From positions 124,001-188,000 of the forward strand of contig CAXTJQ010000005.1 in assembly GCA_964244725.1 (NCBI GenBank): a DNA stretch of 64,000 nucleotides, read 5' to 3'. A model generated the notes under the pieces. It saw nothing but the letters and a program-made list of their open reading frames with translations. It was not told the origin of the DNA and ran no database searches. This document shows, piece by piece, positions 32,670 through 40,053 of this stretch. Both the position numbers and the translations under genes were made by a program. This DNA is from Kumtagia sp964244725 (GTDB lineage Bacteria; Pseudomonadota; Alphaproteobacteria; Rhizobiales; Rhizobiaceae). Each line of letters opens with the position of its first letter. Positions within the stretch are counted from its first letter, which is position 1.

Positions 32670-33485
32670 ATGAACGCTGCTGAACGCAGGGAATCATTCG
32701 CCGGCGGGCCGCTCGTGCTCGAACAGCGCGATTGGCTGGCGACGATCCTGTTCGACCGGGTGGCCAAGCGCAACGCCTTCAGCCTGGCGATGTGGCGCGC
32801 CGTGCCCGAAGTCGTGGCCCGCATCGAAGCGGACGAAAGCATTCGCGCCGTCGTCGTCAGGGGCGCCGGCGGCGCCTTCTGCGCCGGGGCCGACATTGGC
32901 GAATTCGCCGAGATCTATGCCGAAAGATCATCCGCCGACAGCGCGAACGCGGTGATCCGCGAGGCGCAACGCGGCCTTCGGGCGCTGGCGCGGCCAACCA
33001 TTGCGCTTGTCGAGGGCGCCTGCATTGGCGGCGGCTGCGGTCTGGCGCTGGCCTGCGACCTGCGCTTCGCCTCGGTCGACGCGCGCTTCGGCATCACGCC
33101 ATCCAATCTGGGACTGGCCTACAGTTTCGAGGACACGATGCAGCTTGTCGAAAAGGTAGGCGTCGCCAGCGCCAAGGACATGCTGTTCTCGGCGCGCCTA
33201 CTGGATGCCGAGGAAGCCTTTCGCATCCGGCTGATCGACCGCGTCTTTCCGCCCGACACGCTGGAGGCCGAGACGCTGGCCTATGCCGCGGCGCTGGCCG
33301 ACCTTTCGCAGGGCTCGATCCGCGCGGCGAAAGCCATGACGAATGCCGCAGTCGACCACTTGGGCGACCAACTCGCCGGCCGCTTCGAGGAGCGGTTTTC
33401 CGCCGCCTTCGACAGTCCCGACTTTCGTGAAGGCCGCGAGGCTTTCCTTGCGCGACGTCCTCCGCGGTTCAGGACGAAGCCATAA
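32670..33485 (+). CDS. enoyl-CoA hydratase/isomerase family protein
   Basis: A 271-residue crotonase-fold protein. The oxyanion-hole segments are RGAGGAFCAGADIGEF and GACIGGGCGLALACDLRFAS. At the position of the second catalytic glutamate the protein reads GLAYSFEDTMQLVEKVG, so the usual hydratase Glu pair is only partly conserved and an isomerase, hydrolase or lyase activity is possible. It is the last gene of the plus operon, six bases after the serine hydrolase stop. It probably handles an unsaturated CoA ester that arises in the pathway. Confidence 0.87.
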   Translation: MNAAERRESFAGGPLVLEQRDWLATILFDRVAKRNAFSLAMWRAVPEVVARIEADESIRAVVVRGAGGAFCAGADIGEFAEIYAERSSADSANAVIREAQRGLRALARPTIALVEGACIGGGCGLALACDLRFASVDARFGITPSNLGLAYSFEDTMQLVEKVGVASAKDMLFSARLLDAEEAFRIRLIDRVFPPDTLEAETLAYAAALADLSQGSIRAAKAMTNAAVDHLGDQLAGRFEERFSAAFDSPDFREGREAFLARRPPRFRTKP

Positions 33486-33951
33486 CCGCAACGCCTTAGG
33501 TCGACGGACGCAGCTTTACCTGCGTTCGATTGTGCTAGCGGCGCTTCGACGGCGGAAGTCGAGTTCTCCGCCGCGCCTCCAGTTCGATGAGTCCGTCGCC
33601 CTGCACGGGCGGCGACTTACCGCGGAAGGAATTGCTATCCTGTGAAGCGGTTGCCGAAACTGCCGCAATGCGGCGACCCGAGCCTAAGTCGCATAAGGGC
33701 AGTGTAGAGCTCGGCCACAATTGCGTCTTGACGGATTTGGATTTGGCGCGTGGACGCGTCAAGAATTGCAGGTCCCGGGAGGCGAGCGCGCCGCCGTGTT
33801 ATCGCCTGATTATGGTGTTGAAGGTTGAGCGTCACCTCGGGCCGTTCTTTGGTTTTTAACTTCCAAATTCGCATGAAAGGAGAAATCTAGTTCCTTCTGG
33901 CATTTTCGGAAGTGCTTATGGTTGCCGGCTACTTGACATAAAGGCTACCGA
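33486..33951. other. 466-base intergenic region without a recognised gene
   Basis: I see no convincing coding frame. A short inverted repeat ACGCAG/CTGCGT around 33508-33525 follows the end of the plus operon and could be part of a weak terminator. The base composition drops in GC towards 33840-33945, as expected for the promoter of the following monooxygenase gene; an AAGG lies just before that gene's ATG. No operator of the TTTGTCCGGACA type is present. Confidence 0.4.
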
Positions 33952-35115
33952 ATGACGAACGGTCCGCTTGATTTTCTCTGGTTCATTCCGAGTTCCGGCG
34001 ACGGCAGCTATCTTGGATCTGGCGAATTGAGCCGTCCCGCGGATCCGGCCTATTTCCGGGAGATCGCGACTGCTGTGGATCGGCTCGGCTACTCGGGCGT
34101 CCTGATACCGGTCGGCGCCGCATGTGAGGAATCCTTTGTCCTCGCGGCCAATCTGGCTGCCTATACCGAACGTCTTAAGTTCCTGGTCGCCATCCGCCCC
34201 GGCGCCGCCACGCCGGCGCATTACGCACGGCTCGCATCGACGCTGGACCGCGTTTCGAACGGCCGGCTTCTGCTGAATATCGTGGTGGGCGGCAGCGCGC
34301 CTGAACTGGCAGGCGATGGTATCTTTCTACCTCATGACGAACGATACGATCATGCGACTGAGTTTTTCAAAGTTTTTAACGAACTCGTCATGACGGGAAA
34401 ATCGAACCTGGATGGCAAGTACATCAAGGCCATCAACGCCCGCCTTGTACTGCCGCCCGTGCAGCAACCCCGGCCGCCGCTCTACTTTGGCGGTTCGTCG
34501 GATGCGGCGATCGATTTCTCAGCAGGCTTTATGGACAAGTACCTCACTTGGGGCGAACCACCGGCGCAAGTCGGCGAAAAGATTGCGGCGGTGCGCAAGG
34601 CGGCGGCGCGCGCGGGCCGCGAAGTCACGTTCGGCATCCGCTTGCATTTCATTGTTCGCGAAACCGACGACGAGGCATGGACGGCCGCCGATCGGCTGAT
34701 CTCAAAACTTTCGGACGAAGCCATCGCAGCCGCGCAGGAGACCCTTATAAGGGCATCGGACTCCGTGGGACAGGCGCGGATGGTCGCTCTGCATGGCGGT
34801 CGCCGCGACAAGCTTGAGGTTTCGCCGAATTTGTGGGCAGGGATTGGCTTGGTCCGCTCGGGAGCGGGCACGGCACTCGTCGGCTCGCCGAAAACCGTAG
34901 CCGCCCGTTTGCGCGAATATCAGGATCTTGGAATCGATACGGTCATCGCCTCCGGATACCCCCACGCGGAAGAAGCTTATCGTCTCGCCGAATTGCTGTT
35001 TCCCGAGCTCGGCATCACCGGTTACCACAAGGCGCCCAGGTCGTCCTTCGGCGGGCAACAGGTCTTCGGCGGCGGCGGCCATGGCGGGAACGTCAAGCTC
35101 ACATCCGCCTCCTGA
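33952..35115 (+). CDS. LLM-class flavin-dependent monooxygenase, alkanesulfonate monooxygenase-like
   Basis: A 387-residue luciferase-like monooxygenase resembling SsuD. WFIPSSGDGSYLGSG opens the barrel, then FLVAIRPGAATPAHYARLAS, TLDRVSNGRLLLNIVVGGS and PPLYFGGSSDAAIDFSAGFM follow in the order of the SsuD family, and GSPKTVAARLREYQDLGIDT is the usual C-terminal element. It uses reduced FMN and oxygen to split the C-S bond of sulfonates or to oxidise related sulfur compounds. No flavin reductase lies beside it. Two decayed genes of a sulfur-source locus follow directly, so this may be the last intact gene of a dying operon. Confidence 0.9.
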   Translation: MTNGPLDFLWFIPSSGDGSYLGSGELSRPADPAYFREIATAVDRLGYSGVLIPVGAACEESFVLAANLAAYTERLKFLVAIRPGAATPAHYARLASTLDRVSNGRLLLNIVVGGSAPELAGDGIFLPHDERYDHATEFFKVFNELVMTGKSNLDGKYIKAINARLVLPPVQQPRPPLYFGGSSDAAIDFSAGFMDKYLTWGEPPAQVGEKIAAVRKAAARAGREVTFGIRLHFIVRETDDEAWTAADRLISKLSDEAIAAAQETLIRASDSVGQARMVALHGGRRDKLEVSPNLWAGIGLVRSGAGTALVGSPKTVAARLREYQDLGIDTVIASGYPHAEEAYRLAELLFPELGITGYHKAPRSSFGGQQVFGGGGHGGNVKLTSAS

Positions 35116-35139
35116 AATCCGATTCCGGTCGCGATCGGC

Positions 35140-35480
35140 CTCCCTGGCGCCAATCGTCCCCACACGGTCACCATCGGAGGCGGCTTTTCCGGTGCGGCAG
35201 TCGACTGGCGCCTGGCGCGGACGCATTGCGCGCGCGAACTCGAGATTTCGATCATCAAGCCGCTTACTTTTCATTGACGGAAGCGTTGCATATTCGAGCG
35301 AAGGGCCGCTCTTCGCGTCAATACGCCGGCCACCAGCAGGTCCTTGTTCCCGGAAGATCCCGGTCACTTCGATCGCTGGCTCGCGGTGAGCGGCGAACTC
35401 GACGGTGATTCCAACGCTCTGGACGAATGACGACCCATATCCGCGTCTCGCGCCGCGGACGGGCTTCCTGTCTAGGCCGA
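35140..35480 (+). pseudogene. FAD/NAD(P)-binding protein (NAD_binding_9 type), frameshifted N-terminal remnant
   Basis: Translation in shifting frames gives TVTIGGGFSGAAVDWRLA, then RVNTPATSRSLFPEDPGHFD followed by RWLAVSGELDGDSNALDE and a stop. These match in order the N-terminus of HI0933/YdhS-like FAD-NAD(P)-binding proteins (consensus GGGFSGAAxAxxLA ... RxNxPAxxMSLFPDDPxHFxRWL). Several frameshifts and stops are needed to connect them, and the C-terminal two thirds are missing. Such proteins often accompany sulfonate-use genes. Not translated as a useful product. Confidence 0.7.
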
Positions 35481-35506
35481 CGAGCTACGCTATCGCCAGC
35501 AACGCC

Positions 35507-35800
35507 ATGAAGCTCAGGCTTTCGTGGACCGAATTCGCGGCTTGTCACTCGCCGATCGCCTTCACCTTCCAGAAGGGCTTCTATTCGAAGCGCGCTCTCG
35601 ACGTGGAACTGTTCTACAAGGCGCCAGCGGCCAGACGCTGGTGCAGTCGATCGCCACCGGTAAACCGGCGCCGGCGCCGACCTGTTGCTCGACTGGATCA
35701 AGCCGCTCGATCGGGGTCTCGAGGCTATTGAGGGCGCCTACGGCGTCGATCGCGCGCTGGTAGTGAAACAGCCGACGGGCCGCCTGCTCGGATTGGCCTC
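35507..35800 (+). pseudogene. ABC transporter substrate-binding protein (sulfonate/nitrate type), frameshifted remnant
   Basis: Frame 1 gives LRLSWTEFAACHSPIAFTFQ followed by KGFYSKRALDVELFY, a typical start of SsuA/NrtA-like binding proteins. The continuation is in other frames: GASGQTLVQSIATGK and then GADLLLDWIKPLDRG. At least two frameshifts separate these blocks, and the rest of the gene is lost before the epimerase gene at 35840. No intact permease or ATPase genes accompany it. Confidence 0.72.
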
Positions 35801-35839
35801 GCCTCCGAAGAGGCCAAGGTCGTTCACCGACCGCGCGCG

Positions 35840-36877
35840 CTATTTCGCGCCGGCCATGCCCTCGGAGACCAGGCTCTTCGCCGTTGCGACGATCGCGTCG
35901 TCGTTCGAACGCGGCGACCAGCCGAGGTCGCGCCTGGCCTTGTCGGCCGATACCGGCCGCTCCTTGCCGAGTTCGAACAGCCGGTCGCGCACGACCGGAT
36001 CGAAGATCGAGGAGATCCGCACCAGCCAGTTCGGCAGCCTGCGCCGGGGTACCCGGCCCGCGACCTCGGGAACGCGATCACGGAGCACCTTGGCGATGTC
36101 CTCCATCCAGTAGAAAGGCCCGGCGCCGATGAAGCGCTGGCCGGCCACGTCCGGCGCGCGCATGGCGCGGATGTGCAGGTCGGCAATATCGCGCACATCG
36201 ACCAGCGGCCAGCCGAAACGCGGCAGTCCCGGCAGCGAGCCGTCGATCAGCTTCTTGACGATGTCGAGCGAGGCGGAGAAGTCGCGGCCGAGCACCGGCC
36301 CGATCACCGCGCCCGGGCAAACGGTGACGAGTTCAACCGCGCCGCCCTCGCGCGCGCGCCAATCCCAGGCGGCGCGCTCGGCGATCATCTTCGAGCGCTC
36401 GTAGGCGGAGCTGTCGCTACGATTCGCCGGGTCCGACCAGTCGGCTTCGGTGTAGGGTTCCGAGCGGCCGCCTCGCCCGTAAGTCACGGCCGCCGTGGAG
36501 GACGTCATCACCACGCGCTTGACGCCCGCATCCCGCGCGGCGGCGAGTACACGGAGTGCTCCGTCGCGCGCTGGGCGAATAAGTTCGTCATCGTCCTTGG
36601 GATTGCTCGACGGGATCGGCGAGGCGACATGCAGCACCGCCGAACAGCCGGCGCAGGCCTCGCGCCAGCCGCCGTCGGCATTGAGGTCGGCCGCGACCAT
36701 CTCGAGCCGGTCCCCCGCTTCAGTCAGGCGACGGATCGCGGTGCGAACCTCGGCCTGGCGCGCCAGACTTCGGACGGTTGCGCGCACGGTCGCGCCTTCG
36801 TTCAGCAGTTGGGCGATGCAGAAGCTCGCTATATATCCCGATCCTCCCGTTACAAGCACACGCTCGGCCTCGGCCAT
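35840..36877 (-). CDS. NAD-dependent epimerase/dihydroflavonol-reductase-like aldehyde reductase
   Basis: A 345-residue extended SDR. RVLVTGGSGYIASFCIAQLL binds the cofactor; HVASPIPSSNPKDDDE, then VVMTSSTAAVTYG supplies the catalytic serine/threonine and SAYERSKMIAERAAWDW the Tyr-x-x-x-Lys pair. CPGAVIGPVLGRDFSASL is typical of the aldehyde/ketone reductase branch. It reduces carbonyl compounds with NAD(P)H. The ATG at 36877 has AAGGAGGG eight bases upstream. It is divergent from a TetR regulator with only 46 bases between the starts, so that regulator probably controls it. Confidence 0.9.
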   Translation of the reverse strand: MAEAERVLVTGGSGYIASFCIAQLLNEGATVRATVRSLARQAEVRTAIRRLTEAGDRLEMVAADLNADGGWREACAGCSAVLHVASPIPSSNPKDDDELIRPARDGALRVLAAARDAGVKRVVMTSSTAAVTYGRGGRSEPYTEADWSDPANRSDSSAYERSKMIAERAAWDWRAREGGAVELVTVCPGAVIGPVLGRDFSASLDIVKKLIDGSLPGLPRFGWPLVDVRDIADLHIRAMRAPDVAGQRFIGAGPFYWMEDIAKVLRDRVPEVAGRVPRRRLPNWLVRISSIFDPVVRDRLFELGKERPVSADKARRDLGWSPRSNDDAIVATAKSLVSEGMAGAK

Positions 36878-36923
36878 GAAACCCTCCTTGTCAGAATCCG
36901 CAGGTAGACGTAATAGGCATATA

Positions 36924-37505
36924 ATGTCCATTCAGTCCGATCAAACCGATCGAAGAATTTTGTCAGCCGCATTGACGCTGTTTGCGCGCCATGGCTTCCA
37001 GCGCACGAGCATGGCCGACATCGCGCGCGAGGCGAGGATCGCGCGCGCCACGCTCTATCTACGCTATTCCGACAAGCGCGCCCTGTTCGAGGCGCTGGCG
37101 GCCTCTTTGGTGGACAATGCGCTCGCCGGTGCGGAGGCGGCCTGGAGGGCCGAAGCGCCGCTCTCCGACAACATCGCCGCGAGCCTGCTCGCCAAGGACC
37201 TGGCGTTCTTCCACATGATGAACGCCACCCCGCACGGGGCGGAGTTGCTGGAAATCGACGCGGAACTGACCGCCCGGCATGTCGCGCGTCTCGACAGCGG
37301 TTTCATCGCGCTCCTCGCGCGCGGCGGTGCGGACGCCGAACGCGCCGGCGCCGATCTTTCAGCGTTCGGCGGGGCCGATGGCTTCGCGGCGTTCCTGGCT
37401 AGCGCGGGGGCCGGGCTGAAACACGAGTCGAGGACTGAAGACGCCTATCGTCTTGCCATCGAGCGTCTGTCGCGCGTCGCGGCGCGCGCGGCCAACAAAA
37501 GCTGA
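36924..37505 (+). CDS. TetR-family transcriptional regulator
   Basis: A 193-residue repressor with the N-terminal TetR helix-turn-helix (ILSAALTLFARHGFQRTSMA, then DIAREARIARATLYLRYSDK), followed by a helical ligand-binding domain with low similarity to any known subfamily. Its divergent neighbour, the NAD-dependent reductase, shares a 46-base promoter region with it; regulation of both is the usual pattern. TATAATG overlaps the annotated ATG, so the true start could differ slightly. A decayed monooxygenase gene with a strong ribosome-binding site follows after eleven bases. Confidence 0.9.
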   Translation: MSIQSDQTDRRILSAALTLFARHGFQRTSMADIAREARIARATLYLRYSDKRALFEALAASLVDNALAGAEAAWRAEAPLSDNIAASLLAKDLAFFHMMNATPHGAELLEIDAELTARHVARLDSGFIALLARGGADAERAGADLSAFGGADGFAAFLASAGAGLKHESRTEDAYRLAIERLSRVAARAANKS

Positions 37506-37516
37506 AGGAGGATGAC

Positions 37517-37670
37517 ATGGTCATCGTCCCAGGTTGGGCGCGGATCGCTTCCGCCGCAGCTTGAGCGGCCGCGGCCATCGACATGATGCGCGCGACGAGA
37601 ACCGAGGATCCGGCTGCACCGACTATGCTTGCGCGGTCGACCTCGCCGAGTCGCTGCGGCTGCGTCATGG
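37517..37670 (+). pseudogene. antibiotic biosynthesis monooxygenase (ABM) domain protein, decayed
   Basis: AAGGAGG precedes an ATG that starts MVIVPGWARIASAAA, then a TGA stop interrupts. The same frame continues AAIDMMRATRTED, and after a +1 shift GCTDYACAVDLAESLRLR. The joined reading is the first two thirds of a small ABM-domain protein (consensus ...IxxMxATRxExGCxDYxFxxDLxD...). The end is missing at the border with the convergent arginase-like gene. It would have formed an operon with the TetR gene. Confidence 0.6.
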
Positions 37671-38579
37671 ACGAAGGACGGACTGGAGGTGCTCGGCAAG
37701 CCTCTTGCCCTGCGTCAGGTCCGGGTCCTTCGACGGATTATAGCAGGCGACCGCGACTCCGATGAGTCCGGAAGACTGACAGATCGGGCGCATCAAGGCG
37801 TCCAGCTCCTCCCAGAACAAACCGTCCGGCATAAGATAGTCCGTCGCCGTAAAGACCGTGTCGGCCAGAATGTCGAGATCGAGATGGATCCAGAATTTGC
37901 CAACGCTCTCTTCCAGCTTTTGCACGATGCGGCGGCCAGACGCGGCCACGCCTTCCGCGCGGAGCGCCACAAGGCTCATGCTGTTGAATTGCGGACCGAT
38001 ATCGCCCGGCATGAGGCTGCCCGCCTTTGCGGCCTCGGTTTCGTCGCGGTAGCCGAAGAGAAAGGCCGCACCCGGATTCAGCACGCTGCCGGGGCCAAGC
38101 ACCTTGGTGAGCGTGGCCGGACCATGGCCCAAAAGGGATGCAAGCGGCACGTCGGCGGCCTCGCCGGTCGGAGAAGTCTGTCCATCGTAGAGATCGAGAT
38201 GGCCGTCGCCGTAAGCGAGGCCGACCTCACCGACCGCGTCGCGCGAGCCAGCTAGAACGCCCATGATCTGTGTGCAGCAGCCGCCCAGGACCAACAGCCG
38301 CCGGCCTTGGCGCTGCAGGTCCGCGACTTGCGCGCGCAGTTTGCCAGTGGTCGCCACGACGGAGTCGTGCGAGACGATCCCCCATTTTTCATCGCGCCAA
38401 CCGGCTTCGATCCTCACATCCGCGTCGCCGAGATCGTCCGCCGAGAGCATCCTGGCGAGCCCGAGATCACGCAGCGCCTGGGGCGAAAGCTCGGTTCCTT
38501 GTCGGCGATCGCCGCTGAAACCGAGGGAGTCGATGGGAATGCCGAGTATGGAAAAATGCTGATCCAAAACACCTCGCAA
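37665..38579 (-). CDS. arginase/ureohydrolase superfamily protein with altered metal site
   Basis: A 304-residue protein of the ureohydrolase fold. The three metal-binding motifs are recognisable but changed: VLGGCCTQ stands where GGDHS is usual, YGDGHLDLYD keeps the D-x-H-x-D set, and HLDLDILADT keeps two aspartates of SxDxDxxDP. One ligand histidine is therefore a cysteine. The start at 38579 gives HFSILGIPIDSLGFSGDRRQ, a family-like N-terminus. Hydrolysis of a guanidino compound is possible but not assured. It stands alone, convergent to the TetR/ABM pair. The typical arginase of this window is at 50343. Confidence 0.75.
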   Translation of the reverse strand: MRGVLDQHFSILGIPIDSLGFSGDRRQGTELSPQALRDLGLARMLSADDLGDADVRIEAGWRDEKWGIVSHDSVVATTGKLRAQVADLQRQGRRLLVLGGCCTQIMGVLAGSRDAVGEVGLAYGDGHLDLYDGQTSPTGEAADVPLASLLGHGPATLTKVLGPGSVLNPGAAFLFGYRDETEAAKAGSLMPGDIGPQFNSMSLVALRAEGVAASGRRIVQKLEESVGKFWIHLDLDILADTVFTATDYLMPDGLFWEELDALMRPICQSSGLIGVAVACYNPSKDPDLTQGKRLAEHLQSVLRP

Positions 38580-39084
38580 AACCTGCTTCCGCTGGGCAGG
38601 CCTCTAGCCGCAGTTGTTGGTCAGCGCAAGCGACCAGTATTCCCTTAGGACGCCAACGGTGGGCGCCAGCCAATCGTCTCGCGATTCAGATTGGCTCATT
38701 GCCGCTAGCATAAAGACTCGGCGCTTCCCGAGCGTTTTGCATACTGGCGCTGGATTGACGACTCCAGGCGCCGACCAAACGCTATGAAGATGCCGCTGCC
38801 GGATGCTTCATCGAAGGCCGCGCGGCTCGAACGGTACGAAGCATGGTCGCGGTGCCCTGCGAGGCTTCCCGGGCAAATCTTGCGGCCGTCTGGCTGGCTG
38901 AACCGGGCAGACGCGCACGCGGGCGGTTTGGGCGCGTCGGGAACGGCGCAAAGCTTCACAGGGTTCAAATCCGACCGATTGCGCTCCCGAAGGGTCGCCG
39001 CAAGCGGTTTGCCGACAGGGTTCCAGCCAGGCGGCGCCGCCAATCTTATGCGGATGCCGCAACGGAATTCCGCTTACCGGGATT
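38580..39084. other. 505-base region without a recognised gene
   Basis: No reliable coding sequence. A minus-strand frame from 38699 to 38604 would encode 31 residues (starting MSQSESRDDWLAPTVGVLRE) and may be the truncated start of a lost gene; I cannot assign it. A GGTTCAAATCC string near 38963 looks like a tRNA T-loop but has no matching stems. The 3' end leads into the Zur-like box of the zinc importer. Confidence 0.4.
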
Positions 39085-39103
39085 GTAATGCTATAACATG
39101 TTG
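39085..39103. promoter_or_regulatory. candidate Zur box before the zinc importer
   Basis: The sequence GTAATGCTATAACATGTTG contains ATGCTATAACAT, which differs at one position from the palindrome ATGTTATAACAT typical of Zur operators in Rhizobiales. It lies 16 bases before the small membrane protein that starts the aztABC operon. Repression by zinc-loaded Zur is the expected effect. Confidence 0.6.
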
Positions 39104-39118
39104 CGCTAGAGAAGCCTG

Positions 39119-39265
39119 ATGTTCAGCTCGCTCCTCACCCGTCGGGAACGCGATCCTTTCCACGACTCCGCCCTTGCTCAACCGGCTGGCTGGCGCCTCG
39201 CCGTGGTTGCAGTCATTCTTGTTTGCCTTTGGCTGTCGGTGGCTTGGGCGGTAAGTCTCTCATGA
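39119..39265 (+). CDS. 48-residue single-span membrane protein coupled to aztA
   Basis: A short open frame that begins MFSSLLTRRERDPFHDS. Residues 1-24 are polar with a basic RRER cluster and a His, and residues about 25-45 are a hydrophobic helix (WRLAVVAVILVCLWLSVAWA), so the protein should sit in the inner membrane with the charged end in the cytoplasm. Its TGA overlaps the ATG of aztA as ATGA, the sign of translational coupling. GAGAAG lies upstream of the ATG. It sits between the Zur-like box and the zinc importer, so a role in assembly or regulation of the importer is plausible but unproven. Confidence 0.6.
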   Translation: MFSSLLTRRERDPFHDSALAQPAGWRLAVVAVILVCLWLSVAWAVSLS

Positions 39266-40053
39266 CGGTTCCCGCAATCAAGCTTTCCGACGTCACCCTG
39301 ACCTACAATCGCCATCCGGCGGTTCATCATCTCGGTGGTTCGTTCGAAGCCGGTAGCCTAACCGCAATTGCGGGTCCGAATGGGGCTGGCAAGTCGAGCC
39401 TGTTGAAAGCGATCATGGGTGACCTCCCTTTGTCAGGCGGTGCTATCAGCTGCGCCGGGCTGACGGCGCGGGATATCGGCTATCTCCCTCAGGCCGCCGA
39501 AGTGGATCGATCCTTCCCTTTGACCGTCGCGGACACAGTCCTTCTTGGGAGCTGGCGGCAGACGGGCGCGCTGCGAGGCGTCACGCGCACCATTGCCTCG
39601 CGAGCGAGGGAGGCACTGGCAGCCGTGGGTCTTACCGGTTTCGAGCGTCGTCACATCGGGTCGCTGTCCGCTGGACAGTTTCAGCGCGTGCTCTTCGCCC
39701 GGCTCCTGCTTCAGGATGCCCGGCTGGTGCTGCTGGACGAACCGTTCAATGCGATCGACGCCCGGACTACCCAGGACCTGCTGGATCTGGTGCATCGTTG
39801 GCATGGTGAAGGACGCACGGTGATCGCCGTGCTGCACGATTTCGAGCAGGTGCGGGCTCATTTCCCACAAACGCTTTTGTTGGCGCGTGAATGCATCGCC
39901 TGGGGACCGACGGCTGACTCACTGTCGCCCGCTAATCTGCTTCGCGCCCGGACCATGGCCGAACGCTGGGACGATCAGGCGCCCGTACATCGTCATGACG
40001 GCCACGACCAGGCCCACCGCGTTGCGCCCGGTCGCCGGAAAGCTGCCTCATGA
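39262..40053 (+). CDS. aztA: zinc ABC transporter ATP-binding protein AztA
   Basis: A 263-residue ABC ATPase of the metal type. Walker A GPNGAGKS is at residues 38-45, the signature is LSAGQ, Walker B is ARLVLLDEPFNAID and the H-loop is VLHDFEQV. The C-terminal tail is His-rich (VHRHDGHDQAH), a common zinc-sensing or buffering feature. It drives zinc import with the permease and binding protein that follow. The start overlaps the small membrane protein's stop and its own end overlaps the permease start by four bases. Confidence 0.88.
   Translation: MTVPAIKLSDVTLTYNRHPAVHHLGGSFEAGSLTAIAGPNGAGKSSLLKAIMGDLPLSGGAISCAGLTARDIGYLPQAAEVDRSFPLTVADTVLLGSWRQTGALRGVTRTIASRAREALAAVGLTGFERRHIGSLSAGQFQRVLFARLLLQDARLVLLDEPFNAIDARTTQDLLDLVHRWHGEGRTVIAVLHDFEQVRAHFPQTLLLARECIAWGPTADSLSPANLLRARTMAERWDDQAPVHRHDGHDQAHRVAPGRRKAAS

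Noticed and set aside
33933..33938. TTGACA just upstream of the SsuD-like gene
   Set aside because: It lies only 14 bases before the ATG, so a -10 element would fall inside the coding sequence; it is not a promoter for this gene.
38961..38975. GGTTCAAATCC resembling a tRNA T-loop
   Set aside because: The bases around it do not form a five-pair T-stem, and no acceptor or anticodon arm is found upstream.
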